Notes: generated by a model from the letters alone, not told the origin. A stretch of 64,000 bases of DNA from Symsagittifera roscoffensis (GCF_963678635.1 NC_087063.1:64277290-64341289); one strand, 5' to 3'; positions 11,246 to 24,626 are shown, numbered from the stretch's first letter. Program-made: numbers and translations.

Positions 11246-14200
11246 AATATTTTTGTTTCAAAATTTCCATCATAACTTCTATAAAATTATTAATTGTTTG
11301 TATTCTGTTTTTTCTTAATTTTTGAATTTTTTTGAAAAATTAAGGATCGTTTTTCAAAAAATACAAATTCAGTTTTTTTAAAAAAAAAAGTGATAAATAC
11401 TGAAAATGTGAATATAAGCAGCATTAAATTGCGTCAATTTGACTTGGTACATTGAAAAACTTGATAGAGAATAAAGGTGAAAGAAAACATAATTGAATTT
11501 TGGTGCCCAAAAAACTGTGCAACAATTGCAATGGCTAAAGCTGTACAAGTCAGTTAAAGAAATAACTGCTGTGGCACTGAATTATTATTCACTAGCTTTA
11601 ATTTATAATAGGGGATTAACTTTTCAATTTGAGGGGGAGATCCAAATGAAAAATGCTCTTTCAGGGTAACACAACACCACTGCGAAACACAACCCAAAGC
11701 AGCTAAATAATTCCCAAAATGCCCAATCGGACTAGAAACTAAGGAAAAAGCGAAACCAGTTCAAAGAATGAATTGACTGGCCTAGCTCGAGATTATATTA
11801 CACTAACAAGACCTGTTCAACAAGCATTAACAATCGATTTGATTCTTGAGACCAGCTCATGAATTTTTATCAATACAGGAAGCTACCCGAGTCAAAAATG
11901 TAAAACTAAGTTGATGTTTTGAAGGCTCTAATTTCGAAAAGTAATTGATCACTAGAAGTCTAAGCTCAAATAACAGTTTTCCGTTTCGATGAGACACTTT
12001 TTTATGCAATCCAAGAATGTAACTCGAAGTTAGAATTAACTTCCTTGTATATAATTTCAATTCCCTCAAGTATAAAAAATTACATCGATCCGTGGCGTCT
12101 GAAAAATTAGCACTCGACTTTTGCAGTGTGCTGTCTAGTGTTCTGATATCAATTCAAAACATTAAAGATGAAATTTTAATCGAAACAAGTTGAATTTTGA
12201 AAGATCTATTTTATGCAACTGAAGCAGAAGTAATGATCAAACTAGCAAAGAGATGGCGGTAAAAAATTAAGACCAGCTGCAAACAAAATGCACGGCAAAT
12301 AGCTTCAAAATAAAGACATAGGTTTTATGACACAGAGCAAGGGGCAAAAGAATCGAAAAACGAAAATACAAACGTTACTGGACGTAATACATGTAGGGCT
12401 AAATTGTCCGGAGCGAAATTGGAAATTAGAAAAAGTAGGACTGTAATATGAGTAATATGACAGAGCAGCAGGTTTATGGTCGATGAAAAAATGGGATAGG
12501 GGAAAATTCGGGGAGTGTAGGTAGTGGGGGTGGGGGCTGGCTGTGGATTTGGTAGTGTTGGTTTAAGTGATGGGGGAAAAGAAGACATGTGACGTTGTTA
12601 GGGTTATAAATACTCCGATTCAGCCCAGTGGCAATTCTTTCTATGAGATGGTATTGGTTTTTATACCATCATGTGTATTCTGGGCGAAGGAATAAAAACA
12701 AAAAAGAATTGATTCTGGTGGAAGTTTGGCGTATACGTGATTAGTCTTTACATACCACCCATCGTGAATATCAATTTTGAACAAGTAATGAGTTTAGAAT
12801 TTTACAACAACAACAATTAAATTTACCCTTTTCTGTGCTACCCTTATACAGAAGCTTACGTCGGAAAAATTGAACTCCTTTCTTTCAATTTTGGCCAAAC
12901 ATGTTAAAAAAAGTGAAAGTCCCGTAACGTAGGTAAGATATCAGAAAATAATTAATACAAGAATAGAAGAACAAGAAACGATATTGACAAAAACAAACAA
13001 ATTTTTCTATTTATTTCAGACATTTATATTTGAACAAACCACAGATTGTGAACAAAAAAAAAACAAAGTCTGGAAAAAAAGTAAATTTTCCCACAGTGAA
13101 AGCGGTGGTTTTCTTCTAGGGCGACAAAATTGTCTTTTAATGAGAAACGTCAATGGGATAAGACACCTGATCTTAATTATGACGGACAAAGACTGAAGAA
13201 TATAAAAAAATTAGCAAATTTCCTTTATAGTTGCTGTTTTTGCAGTTTATACACATTCCAACCCAAAATGACTGTACAAAACTGTTCAACCCAAAAAAAA
13301 TGCAGAAGGACGAGACAAATTTTGCCCCCTACCCGAACAAAAATTCCACAAATTACATAGCAAATGCTCCTTTAGACTTATTTCCATATTTTTTTTGTGA
13401 TTAAGAAGCAACATCAATTCTGAGTAAAATCCGGAGCTTAAAGTGTATTTTTTTTCTTAAAACCACATGAAAAGTATCAATAGATAATTTTTTTTTCTGC
13501 TGACTTGCTTTGCTAAAAGTAAAATTTTCTGCAGCAAAAATTAATTTATTTCTTCCAGTTTATTTAGTATTCAGCCAACCAAATGCCATGCCTAAAACCA
13601 ATCTTCATTGAGGCCAAAATTACTTCAGACATAATTACATCAGAAAAAAGACCACTACAGTCGCGCCAACGTGTTGAGAGCTTGCCAACAGATGATAGGA
13701 CACTATACAATATTTAGATTCGATTATCACCACGAAAAGGCAAAGCGCGCAAAGAATGCCCACCTGTGATATTTCTTCCGCTGGAGATAATTTAAACCAA
13801 TCAAATAAGAGCATTATGATCCAATTTTCGAAATATGAAAAATTTCAGTTTTGGGCCGTTTAACAGAAAAGACCTCAGAATTGGAGTTTCTATTATTTAA
13901 GAAATTGGTCATCAAATACTTTGGCATTAGCATTCAGGAAATATTTTAATGAATTTAAATGTTTTTTTTTCTAGGCGTGTTCAATTTAACTTTTATGAGA
14001 TAAAAATAAAGTGTACAACTACTTTTGAAAATTTACATTTCTCTCTCCAGATGAGTCGGGAGCTTAATAATTTTGCTTCATTTAAAGAAATCTGAGCTGT
14101 ATCATGCCATCAAGCAGAGACTTAGGTAAAAAGCAAAAACAATCTAAGAACGTATATCGTCGCATATTTTCAGCGCTTAATTTTGAACAAAATTAAAATT

Positions 14201-17200
14201 TTGCAAAAAATGAAAAAAAGGATTTAAAAATAACTTAAAAACAAAAATGATTGTAAATATTTTGTAATTTAATATAGAGAGCAAAAGGAAAAAAAAACCA
14301 GAAGAAATACCTCACAAAAATAATTAATATCCGATGCTTAGATCAGTGGAATTAATGGCCAATACAACGTCATTTTCAAAAATTCCGACACAAGCTTAAT
14401 TCAAGTAGCAAAAAACCAGACTTTTATATAAATTTGTCATAAATCAGAACCATTATAAAAACAAATCTTCCAAGTTTCCTCTGACAAATCAACAAAGTTT
14501 AGTGAAACTAACAAGACTGGAAATTGTTTATTGAAATTGTTGGGAAAGTTTTAGAAAAAATTCAATATTCGATTGATATTTCAATAAGGATTTTTTCTGC
14601 CGTTGCTCAATTGATGTAGAAAAAGCAAAAATAACAGAAAAATGATTTTTTTCTAGTAAATTGTTGTATTCAAAATTTGAAATATGTTTGAACAATTTTA
14701 AAATTGTTCAAAATGAAAGTATTGATGTTAATGACGAATTTTTCGCAGAAGGAAGATGCAAGGCTAAGTAATGCGTCGGAAATTAGCAAATGTGTTTGTG
14801 GCAGCTAATGTTCACATTGGTATAGTCAGATAAACTTTAAAGTTGGCGTCGAGAACAGATTGCAAACGTTTGTTAAGTTTGCCTAAAGCCCATTCATCCG
14901 AAGAGCTATAACCAATGGAAAAATTATAGCTCGTTTGTTCCAGAGTATATAAACTGATATTTTTTTCAACTTCCGCAATTAAATTGTGTAAAAAAGTGAA
15001 ATGCTGGAAAAATTAGACCCAAATTTAGAATAGTGTTGCAACAGTGCGTATATAGTGGTTATAAGTCTGTAGGTTCACACTCCGTGACAGGCCAGATTTT
15101 TCTGTTAGTATTTTTTGGCTGAAAACAGATTCAACAATGCAAAATAATGTCACAGATAACTCAAATAGCAACTACAAAAAATTGGCAAAGGAACTGAAAA
15201 ATGAAAAATATTTTCATGGTCGATTGTTTCTGTGACCTTTAAAATTCCCAAGGGCTAAAAATTCCCAAAGTAAACAACAAAAAAACGTATCTTGGACTTT
15301 GAACAATATTAACCAACAATATTAATCAATTTGCTCTGCTGAATTTAAATCACCTCTCAGTATTCTGTTTATAAACTACAACTTCCTTTTGAAGCCTTTA
15401 CAAGTTGCAACAATTTGAATCAAAACAAAAAAAAATCTTTTTTTTAATAAATATGATGATAGTTTTATAGTTTTTGAAGAATTTTTTTAGAGCTTTGACA
15501 TCAAATGCAGTTATTTAATTAAGTCGTACAATTATGAAATTAGAACTAAAGTCAAGAAATGAACAGTATGTGTTTTAAGAAAAGGGGGACAAGGCAAGGA
15601 TAGAAATGGAGAGCGAGAGGAAAAGAGAAGAGAAAGAGAAGGATTTCAATAAAGGAAGCAATCATAATAATTCGGTGCGAGGGTTGGGAACCCACAAGCG
15701 GCTGCAGTCTTAACAGAGCGGGACACCACTACTATCTGTATGAAGGGCATAAATTACGGCCAAACAACGTCATTAACTTGATCCCGCTACAAACGCTGTC
15801 TTCTAAATTGAATTTTCCAACCCAATTTTATTTGACCCATAAAACGACCATAACTGTCACCGAAAAACCACCAAATTGTGAAATAAATCAGATGAAAGAA
15901 AACAAAGATCTAGTAAATGGTTGTAACATTGTCGTGATAATCCTTTGATGCCTTATGCACTAGGCTATCTCACCATTAGGCTAAGCTGACAGCAGAGCAA
16001 TATTTCAAATTAGATCCACTTCTGTGGACATTTGTCCGAACCAGACCGTTTTCCCCATAAGTCTTCCAGCCAATTTGAACAAAATCAACACAACTTAATA
16101 GCCCGGCTGCTGGGCATGAACTGTGCCAAAAGTAACCTTGCTGAAGAAATTAGGTCAACAATTTTTCCAACAGGCGGTATGTCATGGTATGCTTATTAAT
16201 ACTTAACGACATACTTAACGACAAAGTATATAGTAATTCTGTCAAAAACAGACCAGCTGTTTGGGTAAAATTGGGCAAAGGACGGGTTGATTTTGTGACC
16301 ACGGTGCGTAAAATGTTTTGCAGATGGTGTCATTTGGAATAGCAAAAATTTCCAACAGAGCAACTTAAATTAACGGGGCGGAAAAGGAAAAGTGATCGAG
16401 CGCTAAGTCAATTCTTAAGTACACAATTTATTGGCGGAGTTCAACTGCAGTTTATGACATATTATAAAATATATATCATATCTAGACACTAGTTGCTTAC
16501 AGGGCGGGTTGGCTGAGATTGAGACGTAAGATTAAAAACATGCCTTTTAAAGAGTCTTCCAACGAGGCACAGGTGGGAAGTGCTTCTGGTTGGGACATTA
16601 ATCTGAAGCGCCTTTGAAGTCTAACATTTAATTAGCCGCTGGTTTAGCTAAACTGTGTCATCTGTTTCTCAGAATTTAGTCGAACCGCCCTGTTCAATCA
16701 AGGGTGGGATCGCGAATACCTCGAACACCACTAAATCTAAATTTGGTTCTACTTTAATCTATAACGATAATTTCGTGGGCGCCCTATTTTAATCTGCCCT
16801 TTTTATTCAAAGCACCCTTCTCTTAAAAATAAAGGCATATATTTTGAAATATTTCTCATAATTGGCGTAATTTGAAATAGCGCGCAGAATGTTAGTTTTA
16901 AAGATTCCTTTTAGAAAAACCTAATCTCTGAAATAGTTTTGTCCTAAGTGCAAAAGAAACCTTATTTTAACAATAGTAGCCAGTTGATTTGGGAAAACAA
17001 TGAAGTTCTAGCAAGTTACACTTTTTAAAAAATGTCAGTGAAAGGGAACGAATGATTTTTTTAAACTACATTCAAAGATATTTTCTGCATTTTAGGTGAG
17101 GGAATATGCAATATGAAAAAAGGTTTCAAAAGAATTTTACCGAAGTCCAAATGTATTTTTTTTTGGCGCACTTGCAAAACATTGGTGGTGCACAAGCAAA

Positions 17201-17854
17201 AAAATTGGCAATCGCACAAGTAAAAAAAATTATATTTTGGTACACTTGCGAAATATAGTTCACTTGCGAAATATCGTGCGACGATTTAGTGCATATGATA
17301 AATCGTAGAATTTATACAAACCGACAATTCGCACCCAGCCACTATTCGTAGCAGACGACAATTAGTAGTAAGCTGAACTACTAATTAAAGGATAAAAGAA
17401 AACGGTGAAAATTACGCGACGAGTTTTAAGATGGCTTGGGGAAATAAAAATAGACGAGCGGATAATAACTATGTTTAGTACCATTTTTGCAAAGGATATC
17501 AAAATGAGATACAATAACAGGTGCGATAAGGGTAATTGCAAACAGCCAGTCAAACAATGACAGTCAAACGATTGAAAACAGCAGTCAATCAAAGAGGCAA
17601 TGAAAAATAAGAGCGTATACTCTCGAAACATTGCAAAACTTGTGGTTCAAACCATGATTGAAAAGTTTTTGTCATGATATATAACGGGATTTTCATTTTT
17701 CCGAAAAAGTGGGCTTTTTTGAATCTGTTTTTCAGTTTTATTTTTTAGCTTACCAGTTTCAAAATTTAGATGGACTATTTAGGATTCACAAATATAAGCA
17801 AACTTTTTCTTTATTATCAAAAGGTGTCGAAATTTATATCGGTCTTTTTTAGCT
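11246..17854. other. Long non-coding stretch with compositional islands
   Basis: I see no gene here. Local features are a G-rich island near 12492-12575 with several runs of 4-5 G (possible quadruplex), a purine-rich tract at 15585-15660 on the plus strand, and the short repeats at 17160-17368 listed separately. The part at 15660-16800 is less AT-rich and looks single-copy, but holds no frame or splice pair I can support. Confidence 0.5.
17160..17368. repeat. Short direct and inverted repeats around CACTTGCGAAATAT
   Basis: CACTTGC(A/G)AAA occurs at 17169, 17243 and 17261. The last two form an 18-bp tandem step with CACTTGCGAAATAT, and the complement-like GCACAAG lies between them. At 17321-17368 the minus strand carries CTACTAATTGTCG and GCTACGAATAGT, matching the tandem array at 61874-61980. 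Together they look like the remains of a repeat terminus. Confidence 0.45.
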
Positions 17855-18015
17855 CAAAAAAGGTAATTTTCGAGCTCTCCCAAAGCACTAAAAAGATCCG
17901 ATATTAGAAAAAAATTTCTGCGCAGCAGGCGAATGTTTGAAAAAATAAACTTAAAGACCGGTTTTGCGCTTTTTCGGAAGATTTTGACAACAAAACGTCG
18001 TTTTCTTTTCTACTT
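17855..18015 (+). mobile_element. hAT-type MITE, internal fragment
   Basis: TTTTCGAGCTCTCCCAAAGC, AAAAGATCC, GCGCAGCAGGC and CCCCTCAAAA follow the order of the complete MITE at 45369-45808. Neither terminus is present. Confidence 0.55.
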
Positions 18016-18224
18016 CCCCTCAAAACTGTAGAAGAAAAAACCGAAATGTTTTGGAAATTTTTCATCAGACGGAACTAATTGTTTTTGACGTCATCTCTCA
18101 AATTTAAAAATTCTGAATCTCTCAAAATAGAAAATGCCAAAAAATACAATTACCACGTAGAAAAAATCTTTGAATCCAATCTTTTCTCTCTGTTCTGGAT
18201 TGTTTTTTGCTCGCTACGAAGATT

Positions 18225-18290
18225 TAGATAAAATGTTGAAAGCGTAACTACGAAGATTTTAGATAAAATATTTTTGCGTGGCTAAATTAA
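18225..18290 (+). mobile_element. Helitron-like family B body fragment
   Basis: GTTGAAAGCGTAACTACG and TTTGCGTGGC match the body segment GCTGAAAGCGTAACGC...TGCGTGGC seen in the inverted family B copies at 28220-28510 and 29362-29836. No ends are preserved. Confidence 0.35.
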
Positions 18291-18424
18291 GTTGAGGCAA
18301 AATTTATTGCTCAAACAATTCTTTGAATGAATTAAAATCAACACTAAATCATTTCATATGGGCTGTTCGGAGAAAACAAACTGCTCATATTTTATTACAG
18401 CTTTCTTTGCCAAAACTTTTTAAG

Positions 18425-18556
18425 ATGGAAGAAAGACTTTTAAAGAGCGGTCGGAACATTCAACACTTTTCATATATCAAGCAAAAACCTGAAGGCACTG
18501 AATTTACTGGAAATGGTCTCAAGTATGATCCCAAGGCAATGTTGAAAAAGTGTTAA
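18425..18556 (+). CDS. Unrecognised short frame, doubtful
   Basis: From the ATG at 18425 this frame gives 43 residues starting MEERLLKSGRNIQHFSYIKQ; upstream it stays open for another 34 codons without an ATG. Composition is balanced rather than AT-driven, which is why it is listed. There is no family match, signal peptide or promoter. It may be a decayed fragment of a transposon protein or a chance frame. Confidence 0.12.
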   Translation: MEERLLKSGRNIQHFSYIKQKPEGTEFTGNGLKYDPKAMLKKC

Positions 18557-18830
18557 TCGATTCTTGCAAATAATGTAAAAACATTTTGCGACAACATAAT
18601 GAAAAGATGTAAAATGTAATTAAATTAAGAAATGAAATGAATTTTCAAAATGTTTAGTATGATTTTTTAATAAAAAAGAGGAGTGACAAAACAGCAAATT
18701 AACAATTTGCTCAACTAAAAAGAGTGGTAACTGTTTAAAAAATTGTCTTGATGTTTATTTGTCTTGACATGATTCAACAAATTTGTATGGCGTCAGTAAT
18801 ATAAAATAGCAGATTTGTAAACTAAAGAAA

Positions 18831-19345
18831 AGAAGACTGCTCAAATCAGGGCAGTGCTCTGAATGCCCCGACGGTTTATTTCTATTGATTTCTTAAATAA
18901 TGAAAAAAAAAAGATAAAATTTTCATAAATCAAACACAAAAAAAAACTTTTAAAACTTTTTGTTGTAAAACATCCCCCCGCCCGCTATGTACTAAGTGGT
19001 ATTTAAAAAAATAAATAACAATACAGCAAACAGCAGGTCTCAAGCCAATTTGGAACAATTTTTAGCACGGATTAAATCTCCGCTTACGCGTTAAAAGCAC
19101 GACATTTATCGCGCGTTTATTATCCAAAATAATTTAAAATGGCAATCTTTAAACCCCCATAACTTTACGAAAAATGATCACAGGTAAAACATCTTTTTAA
19201 AACTGCGCTCAAGACAGCAGTGCCTTTCACAACAGTGTTACAGTCCGTCAAAAATTGCTAGTTTTTATAAAGTCGAAATTTGTTTAGATAAAACAACTAC
19301 CCCGAGCACAGTTTTTTCGTCAGTTTCTTAGAAAAAGTTCAAGTT
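18831..19345 (-). mobile_element. Helitron-like element, family B, near full length
   Basis: Read on the minus strand, the 5' part near 19345 is degraded. The body has CAATTTTTGACGGA, CCTGTGATCATTTTTCG, CGCGATAAATG, TTAACGCGTAAGCGGAG and CCAAATTGGC in family order. The 3' end keeps the remains of the inverted repeat, hairpin and spacer but has lost CTTG (now ...GCAGTCTTCT). Confidence 0.65.
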
Positions 19346-22300
19346 GTGTTAAAGTAATGAAAAATTGAGAAGAGAATTGCAGCAATCAGGGTAAAAAAGC
19401 AACAGTCATTGACAATTTTAACTTCAAGGCGCTAAACGCATTAAGTGTTGATCTACTGATTTTTGAACTTTGCAGAAAAGCACCAAAGCAACTAATTCAA
19501 ACCGCATTTAAATGCAATTCAAAGTTTTTCTCATAATCCCCTTTTATCCGTTCAATTTAATGACAGATTTGCGGTTGAATTTCGCACCCATAAGGGCAAA
19601 AATAAGTATAAACCTTGGTTGTAATTTTCAAAGGAAGGTGACTTTACATAGAAAGGGAGCAAATACTGGGAGCAAAATGAGAATCAAAAGTAATTTTGGG
19701 CTGTTTTCAGAATGGTTTAATTTAACATTGAACTAAAGTGTTGGGGGTTTGTTTGGGGGCGGGGGCAGTATGAGAGGTGATTAGATGGTGAATGGGGCGT
19801 CGATTTAGGTGTAATTCAATTCAGTCCTCTTTTCACATGAACTTCATTAGCATTCCCGGTTCAGTTAGCCCGGGGCGTGTATCTCAGTAGGTATAATACA
19901 GATGTGAAAGCGAAACACAGTCAGGAACAAGGGAGAGGCGGGAGGCATATGAACAAACAAAAAAACGCCACAGCCATCAAGGGCAGAAAACTATGATTAA
20001 ATATATAATTGCATCAAAGCAATTGTAATTTGAAGGTTCATAAAAACAGAAATCTGTCAATGCTTTTCTGTCGATATGTCTTGACCGGAAATCTGTGGAT
20101 ATGTTGACCAGAAACAAAATTGTAGGTTGTACCAACCAAAAAACACTAAAACATGAACTGATAAAAGAGGTTTCTTTAGCAAACACAACAGAAAGTTATG
20201 TAATGAGACACGAGTCGCATATGAAAGTAGCATTTTATGTTCGGAACAGCGTAATCACTACAAAAAGTTGAGGAAACAAAATGAACAAAAAAGTTTTTTA
20301 TTGGCCAAGGAAGGGGCCCAAAAAGTAGTGTGAAACACAGCTTGATTTATGAAAAATGCTCAAATTATACTCACCAAATAAAAATCAAGCTAGATATGGC
20401 TCCGAAAATTTTAAACCAAAGTTTACAAATAGTGAATTTATTTGAGCATTGATGACATTTGATTGATTACTTATAAATTGATTACTCAACAACCATACAA
20501 AGAAACGTGAGCTTTAGTGAAGACATCTCAGCTCAAAATTGATATTTGGCTTCGAGTGATCTTTAAAAAATTATCGGTTTTTGCTACAATCATTATTCCA
20601 CACTCACTTGACACTCCTCAAAATCTCAAAGCGAAAGAACCGAAATGAGCGAATATGTCACAGAGATGTGTACGCATTAGGTTTTTGATTAAACACTTCA
20701 AAATGAGCTTGAGTATTTATCAAAAAAGCATGCCCAAATTCAGTGAAATAATTGCCCTATTTGTAACATTTTGCTTTTTTGATTATCCGTTTTGATCATT
20801 CCGATCATCCGTGTTTGGGTGAAAACGTGTTAAGACTCGGTATTTATTGTTCAATAACAGCATGCATCTTGAAATCCTTGTAGCCCATCTTGTTTTGTGA
20901 CACCATTGTTTTGTTTCGATAGTAATTTGAGTTCTGGAAACGATTCGAAAAATGTCTGTGTCGAGAAAAAAGTCTGAAATTGTTGCTTTTGCATTGAAAT
21001 TGAGCCTTTATTGATAGGACGAATTATCAGCAACCTATAAATTTGGAACATTGCAACTGACACCAGATAGTTTTAGCAGCATATAATTTAGTTAGCAGTG
21101 GACGTCCGCCCTCCTCAGCATTTCGACCCCTGGCCACTCAAAGGGTCCCCTTTTGGTAGTTCAGTCACAGGACAAAAAAGTTTCACCTTGTGATTTCCAA
21201 AAGCAAACGAGTGATTTTTTTTTCACGTTTTTGAGGCAAGCAGAAAAAAACTGAATTTCGAGTGTACTACAGCAGAACTCCATGGGGCTTGACATGCTTC
21301 TTGGCTGATCAATCTATTTAAAAGCATTGAATAATTTGCGGTATAAACATTTCACTTCAAAAACTCATTTTTTTTCTAAGCGGAAGATCTCAGAGAAAAA
21401 CAATCATGCAATTTTTTCTGAAGGCATATGATAATTTGCATATGTTATTTGCGACTTTTTTCTCCACAACTCTAACTTGTTTTTTTTGTTTCTTGTCAAT
21501 GATCATGGTAGAAAAATCATGAGCATCTACTCTAGTCTCTAGATTTTCTGGAGGGGGCAAATTTTTTGAAAAAAAAAAGAAATTTCATCTCAATTTCAAT
21601 GTATACTGGCGCCAAATGCGGTTTGGAAAGATTTTGGGGTTGATTGACCAAGATGGGACATCTTTATATGCGTAAGGCGACAACTCGCAACAAATGACAA
21701 CGGGGGCGTTCAACAGTGCCGAAAAAGAGTGAGTTTTGTTGGTGAATTGTCGGCAAATTTGCATAAAAACTGTTTTGTTTTGGAGCATGCCGGGCAAAAA
21801 AATTGAAAATTTTACTTAGTTAATTGCTTGTTCAGAAAAAACTGTGACGCCGCGCTTGGGAATTTTTTGTTTGCTTATCAAGCAGTAGTATGAACTGAAA
21901 TGGTCACTTTTGTCTTTTCAACTGTCCACAAGTTTGAATAAATTTTACTCAGTGACTTGTGATGAGTAAAAACAGTATTCAAAAAAAATTCGGCATTGTT
22001 GAACAAAATTTCGATTTTCGGCACTGTTGTACTACTACCCCAAAAGAGCTAGCAATAAAAGACAAGTCGCAATATACTCATCGCCGCAGCCGCGTCGACG
22101 TGTTGCGAGCTTGTCAATAAAGGGTAGGAGTTTTTACAAAATTTAGAGCCGGTTGTCGCCGCGCAGATCCAGTTACAGCCGTCCTTAAACCAAAATTCTG
22201 AAGTTCTAATTTCATTTTCAAATTTTGCGAGTTGCTGTTTTCTATAAATTTGCGAGTTCTTTTGTTGCGAGTTGTCGGGGTACTCTTTATATAGTAAAAC

Positions 22301-22562
22301 TCATCTTTAGAAAACAAAATTTGAAAACTCCCAAACAAAAAATTCAACTAAAAACAACTGGCCACAAATAAAAATAAAATCGAAATTTTCTTTAGTTGTT
22401 CTTCCACACTGAGTTTTCTTAATTTTACGGGCGGGGAAAAAGCTTGGCTTCTAATCAATTGTTTATCTTCAATTGATATCTCTAAATGAAAGAGATGATG
22501 GATAAGCAATGTCAGGTTGTCCATTTTTTTTAAGAAACGGAGACTAGTTAACAGTAAAATGC
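19346..22562. other. Non-coding stretch, partly single-copy-looking
   Basis: I see no gene. G-runs on the plus strand at 19741-19768 and a GC-richer patch around 19850-19960 stand out. A minus-strand frame ending at a good donor (G|GTGAGTATAA near 20385) codes for a hydrophobic stretch but lacks an acceptor and start, so it is not called. Confidence 0.45.
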
Positions 22563-22570
22563 AGTTGCCC

Positions 22571-22878
22571 CAGTGGCGGATCTATGATTTTCTCGAAGTG
22601 GGGTGGGGCGGATCTTGAAAAAATTTTCAAATTTTTTTAGGTCGATTAAACTGATTTTTCTAGCGCTCCCAAAGCACTAAAAAGATCCTGTTTTGGCCAA
22701 ATTTTCTGCGCCGCAGGTAAAATTATGAAAAAAGGCCAAAAGAGCTTTTGAGGCTCATTTTGGAAAATCGAAAATGAATATCTCAAAATAGTACAAAGGT
22801 GGAACCATTTTGTTTGGCAGGGCGTCGAACCCCTGAGGAGGAGGGCGTAATATACAGCCTTCCATAAATCCACCACTG
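22571..22878 (+). mobile_element. hAT-type MITE with perfect 8-bp target duplication
   Basis: It begins CAGTGGCGGATCTATG and ends ATAAATCCACCACTG, so the termini are inverted repeats. Both sides carry AGTTGCCC (22563-22570 and 22879-22886), an exact 8-bp target-site duplication, as hAT transposases make. The interior has TTTGGCCAAATTTTCTG and CGCCGCAGG as in the copy at 45369-45808, with a deletion that makes it 308 bp. The 97-codon minus frame crossing it is not a gene. Confidence 0.9.
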
Positions 22879-22886
22879 AGTTGCCC

Positions 22887-24334
22887 AGCTTATTTTTGTT
22901 TATTTCGAACTCTGAAATTTGACAGTCGCAATCAATCAAAATAGTTAGCCAGAGTAGTTAATCTAGTGGAAATAAAAATTAACATTAACCCAAACACCCG
23001 CTCCAAAAAAACAAATTGAGGAAGTTAAACCTTTTCGGTTATCTACTGATTAAATTTGAGATTAGGAAGGAATTTAAGAGCTTAAAAAGCAAGCTATTCT
23101 GCAAAAAATTGTGAAATAGTCAAAATAAACCAAATATTTAGTTAAAACTGATAAGAAGTTTGTTGGAAGAAAACAAATTTGGGTTAAAATATTGACTCAA
23201 AACTTTGTTCGAAATTAGTTTGTGAAACAAAGCTTCAAAAGTATGTTTTATTTAAAGCATTTAATCAATTTGGGCAATTTTTCCCAAGACAACAAAGTCT
23301 ACTAGACTGATCAAAAGACCAGTTAAGACCGCCTGGAAACAGATCAAATCCACTGGATTCAAAAATTGCAAATAAAATTTAAAATACCAAAATTCAAGGT
23401 TGGTTTGCGGATTAAAAATTGTTATTTGGTCACAATAACATTAAGTTTTTGGAGTCAATGAGCTATAAACGTCGCCAAATCTACATAAATTGTCAAAATG
23501 ATAAAGATAAAAAGACGCAAGATTTTGTTGTTCTGGGTTATCTCCCGATTGCTAAATCTGGCCACAATATAATAAGTAATTGGGAATTTGACTCGAATAT
23601 TTTGGTTCCAAAGCCAAAATTTGAGACTTCTCCTTGAAAATGCCAGTTCCATATCTGTCTAATTTTCCGGTTTGGGGGAAGGGTTGTCAGATTAACGTCT
23701 CGATTACATAAATAGGTTCTGTCGAAAGAAAACAGCTATTAACGAAGAAACACAGTTCTTTATTGAGACCGCCCAATTCTCAATCTATAATTGATGAAAA
23801 CATAGATTTTAAAACGAAAATACAAAAATGATGTAGCTTTCAAATAAATTATCGTTGTATTGAGTCAAAAAGTGAGTAACTTAATTTGATGACTGCAATC
23901 AGCGATTTGAACTAAAAATTTTAAAGATTCAAACTCAAAAAAGTTAAATTTTTTCATTCTGAAAGTTTTTTCTCAAAAAAATTACTTTTAAATGGAAAGA
24001 ACAGAAAGAAAAGGAGTTGGTAAAGAAGAATAGAGAACGAATTGTGTTGCTGTAATACAGTAAAGACATTTGTGAAAAAAGAAGATAACTAAATAGGATT
24101 CTGTTCTGTTATGTAATGTTGTGATTTGAGATAGCGGGGCTGAAATCTCCCTCTGGCTAAAACGTGTCACCCTTAAATTTATCGAGTCTTCAACAACTGC
24201 CCATTTGCTTCCCCTTTTCCTGATTAACAAAGGGAGAGATAGCGAAAAGGAAGAGGGGAAAGCTTTAGTGTTGCGTGGCAGGAGTGGCGGGTAAGTTGTA
24301 TCGAGGGGGTGATTTGAAGGAAGGGGTTTTTGAG
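22887..24334. other. Non-coding stretch
   Basis: I see no gene with start or splice support; a 72-codon plus frame at 23419-23637 starts at TTG and is unrecognised. The end of the stretch (24170-24330) is less AT-rich and leads into the TATA-like box. Confidence 0.45.
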
Positions 24335-24343
24335 TATAAAAGG
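24335..24343 (+). promoter_or_regulatory. TATA-box candidate
   Basis: TATAAAAGG lies 97 bases upstream of the ATG at 24432, inside a locally GC-richer island. A start site about 30 bases downstream would give a short 5' leader. TATA-like strings are common by chance in AT-rich DNA, but this one matches the consensus well and its flanks are not AT-rich. Confidence 0.35.
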
Positions 24344-24431
24344 TAGGAGGTCTGAACAAGCTTTATTCGCTGTCGTCACAAAGTGGCATTTCTTTCTTTG
24401 CAAACGGAAACAAACACTAATTTCGAGGAAG

Positions 24432-24626
24432 ATGTTGACACAGCACTCAATTAGACTACAAAGCAGAGCCCTGTTTTTTCTTGGGTTATTTTGGACTGTA
24501 AAAGCAATAATGTCAATGGAAGAGAGTCAACTTTTAAATCTGACTGATCGTTTTTTCAAAGCAGATACATTAAGCAAGAAAAGTTTGTCAATCGCCCATT
24601 GCGAGGGAACTTTTCTCATTGAATAA
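24432..24626 (+). CDS. Candidate small secreted peptide, 64 residues
   Basis: The frame opens with ATG in the context GGAAGATGT. The N-terminus reads as a signal peptide: a polar, Arg-containing start (MLTQHSIRLQSR), a hydrophobic core (ALFFLGLFWTVKAIM) and then a polar remainder (SMEESQLLNLTDRFFKADTL) with one Cys. N-L-T is a possible glycosylation site. No family is recognised. A strong pyrimidine-rich acceptor (TTCTCCTTTTTCAG at 24647-24660) follows the stop, so the true transcript could instead splice out of this frame. It could also be a chance frame. Confidence 0.25.
   Translation: MLTQHSIRLQSRALFFLGLFWTVKAIMSMEESQLLNLTDRFFKADTLSKKSLSIAHCEGTFLIE

Noticed and set aside
19871-19900. tRNA-like start GGGGCGTG followed by an A-box-like TATCTCAGTAGG
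   Set aside because: No B box, anticodon arm or matching acceptor 3' strand follows within tRNA distance, so it is not a tRNA gene and not a convincing SINE head.
22646-22939. 97-codon minus-strand frame
   Set aside because: It covers the MITE at 22571-22878 and runs through its target duplication.
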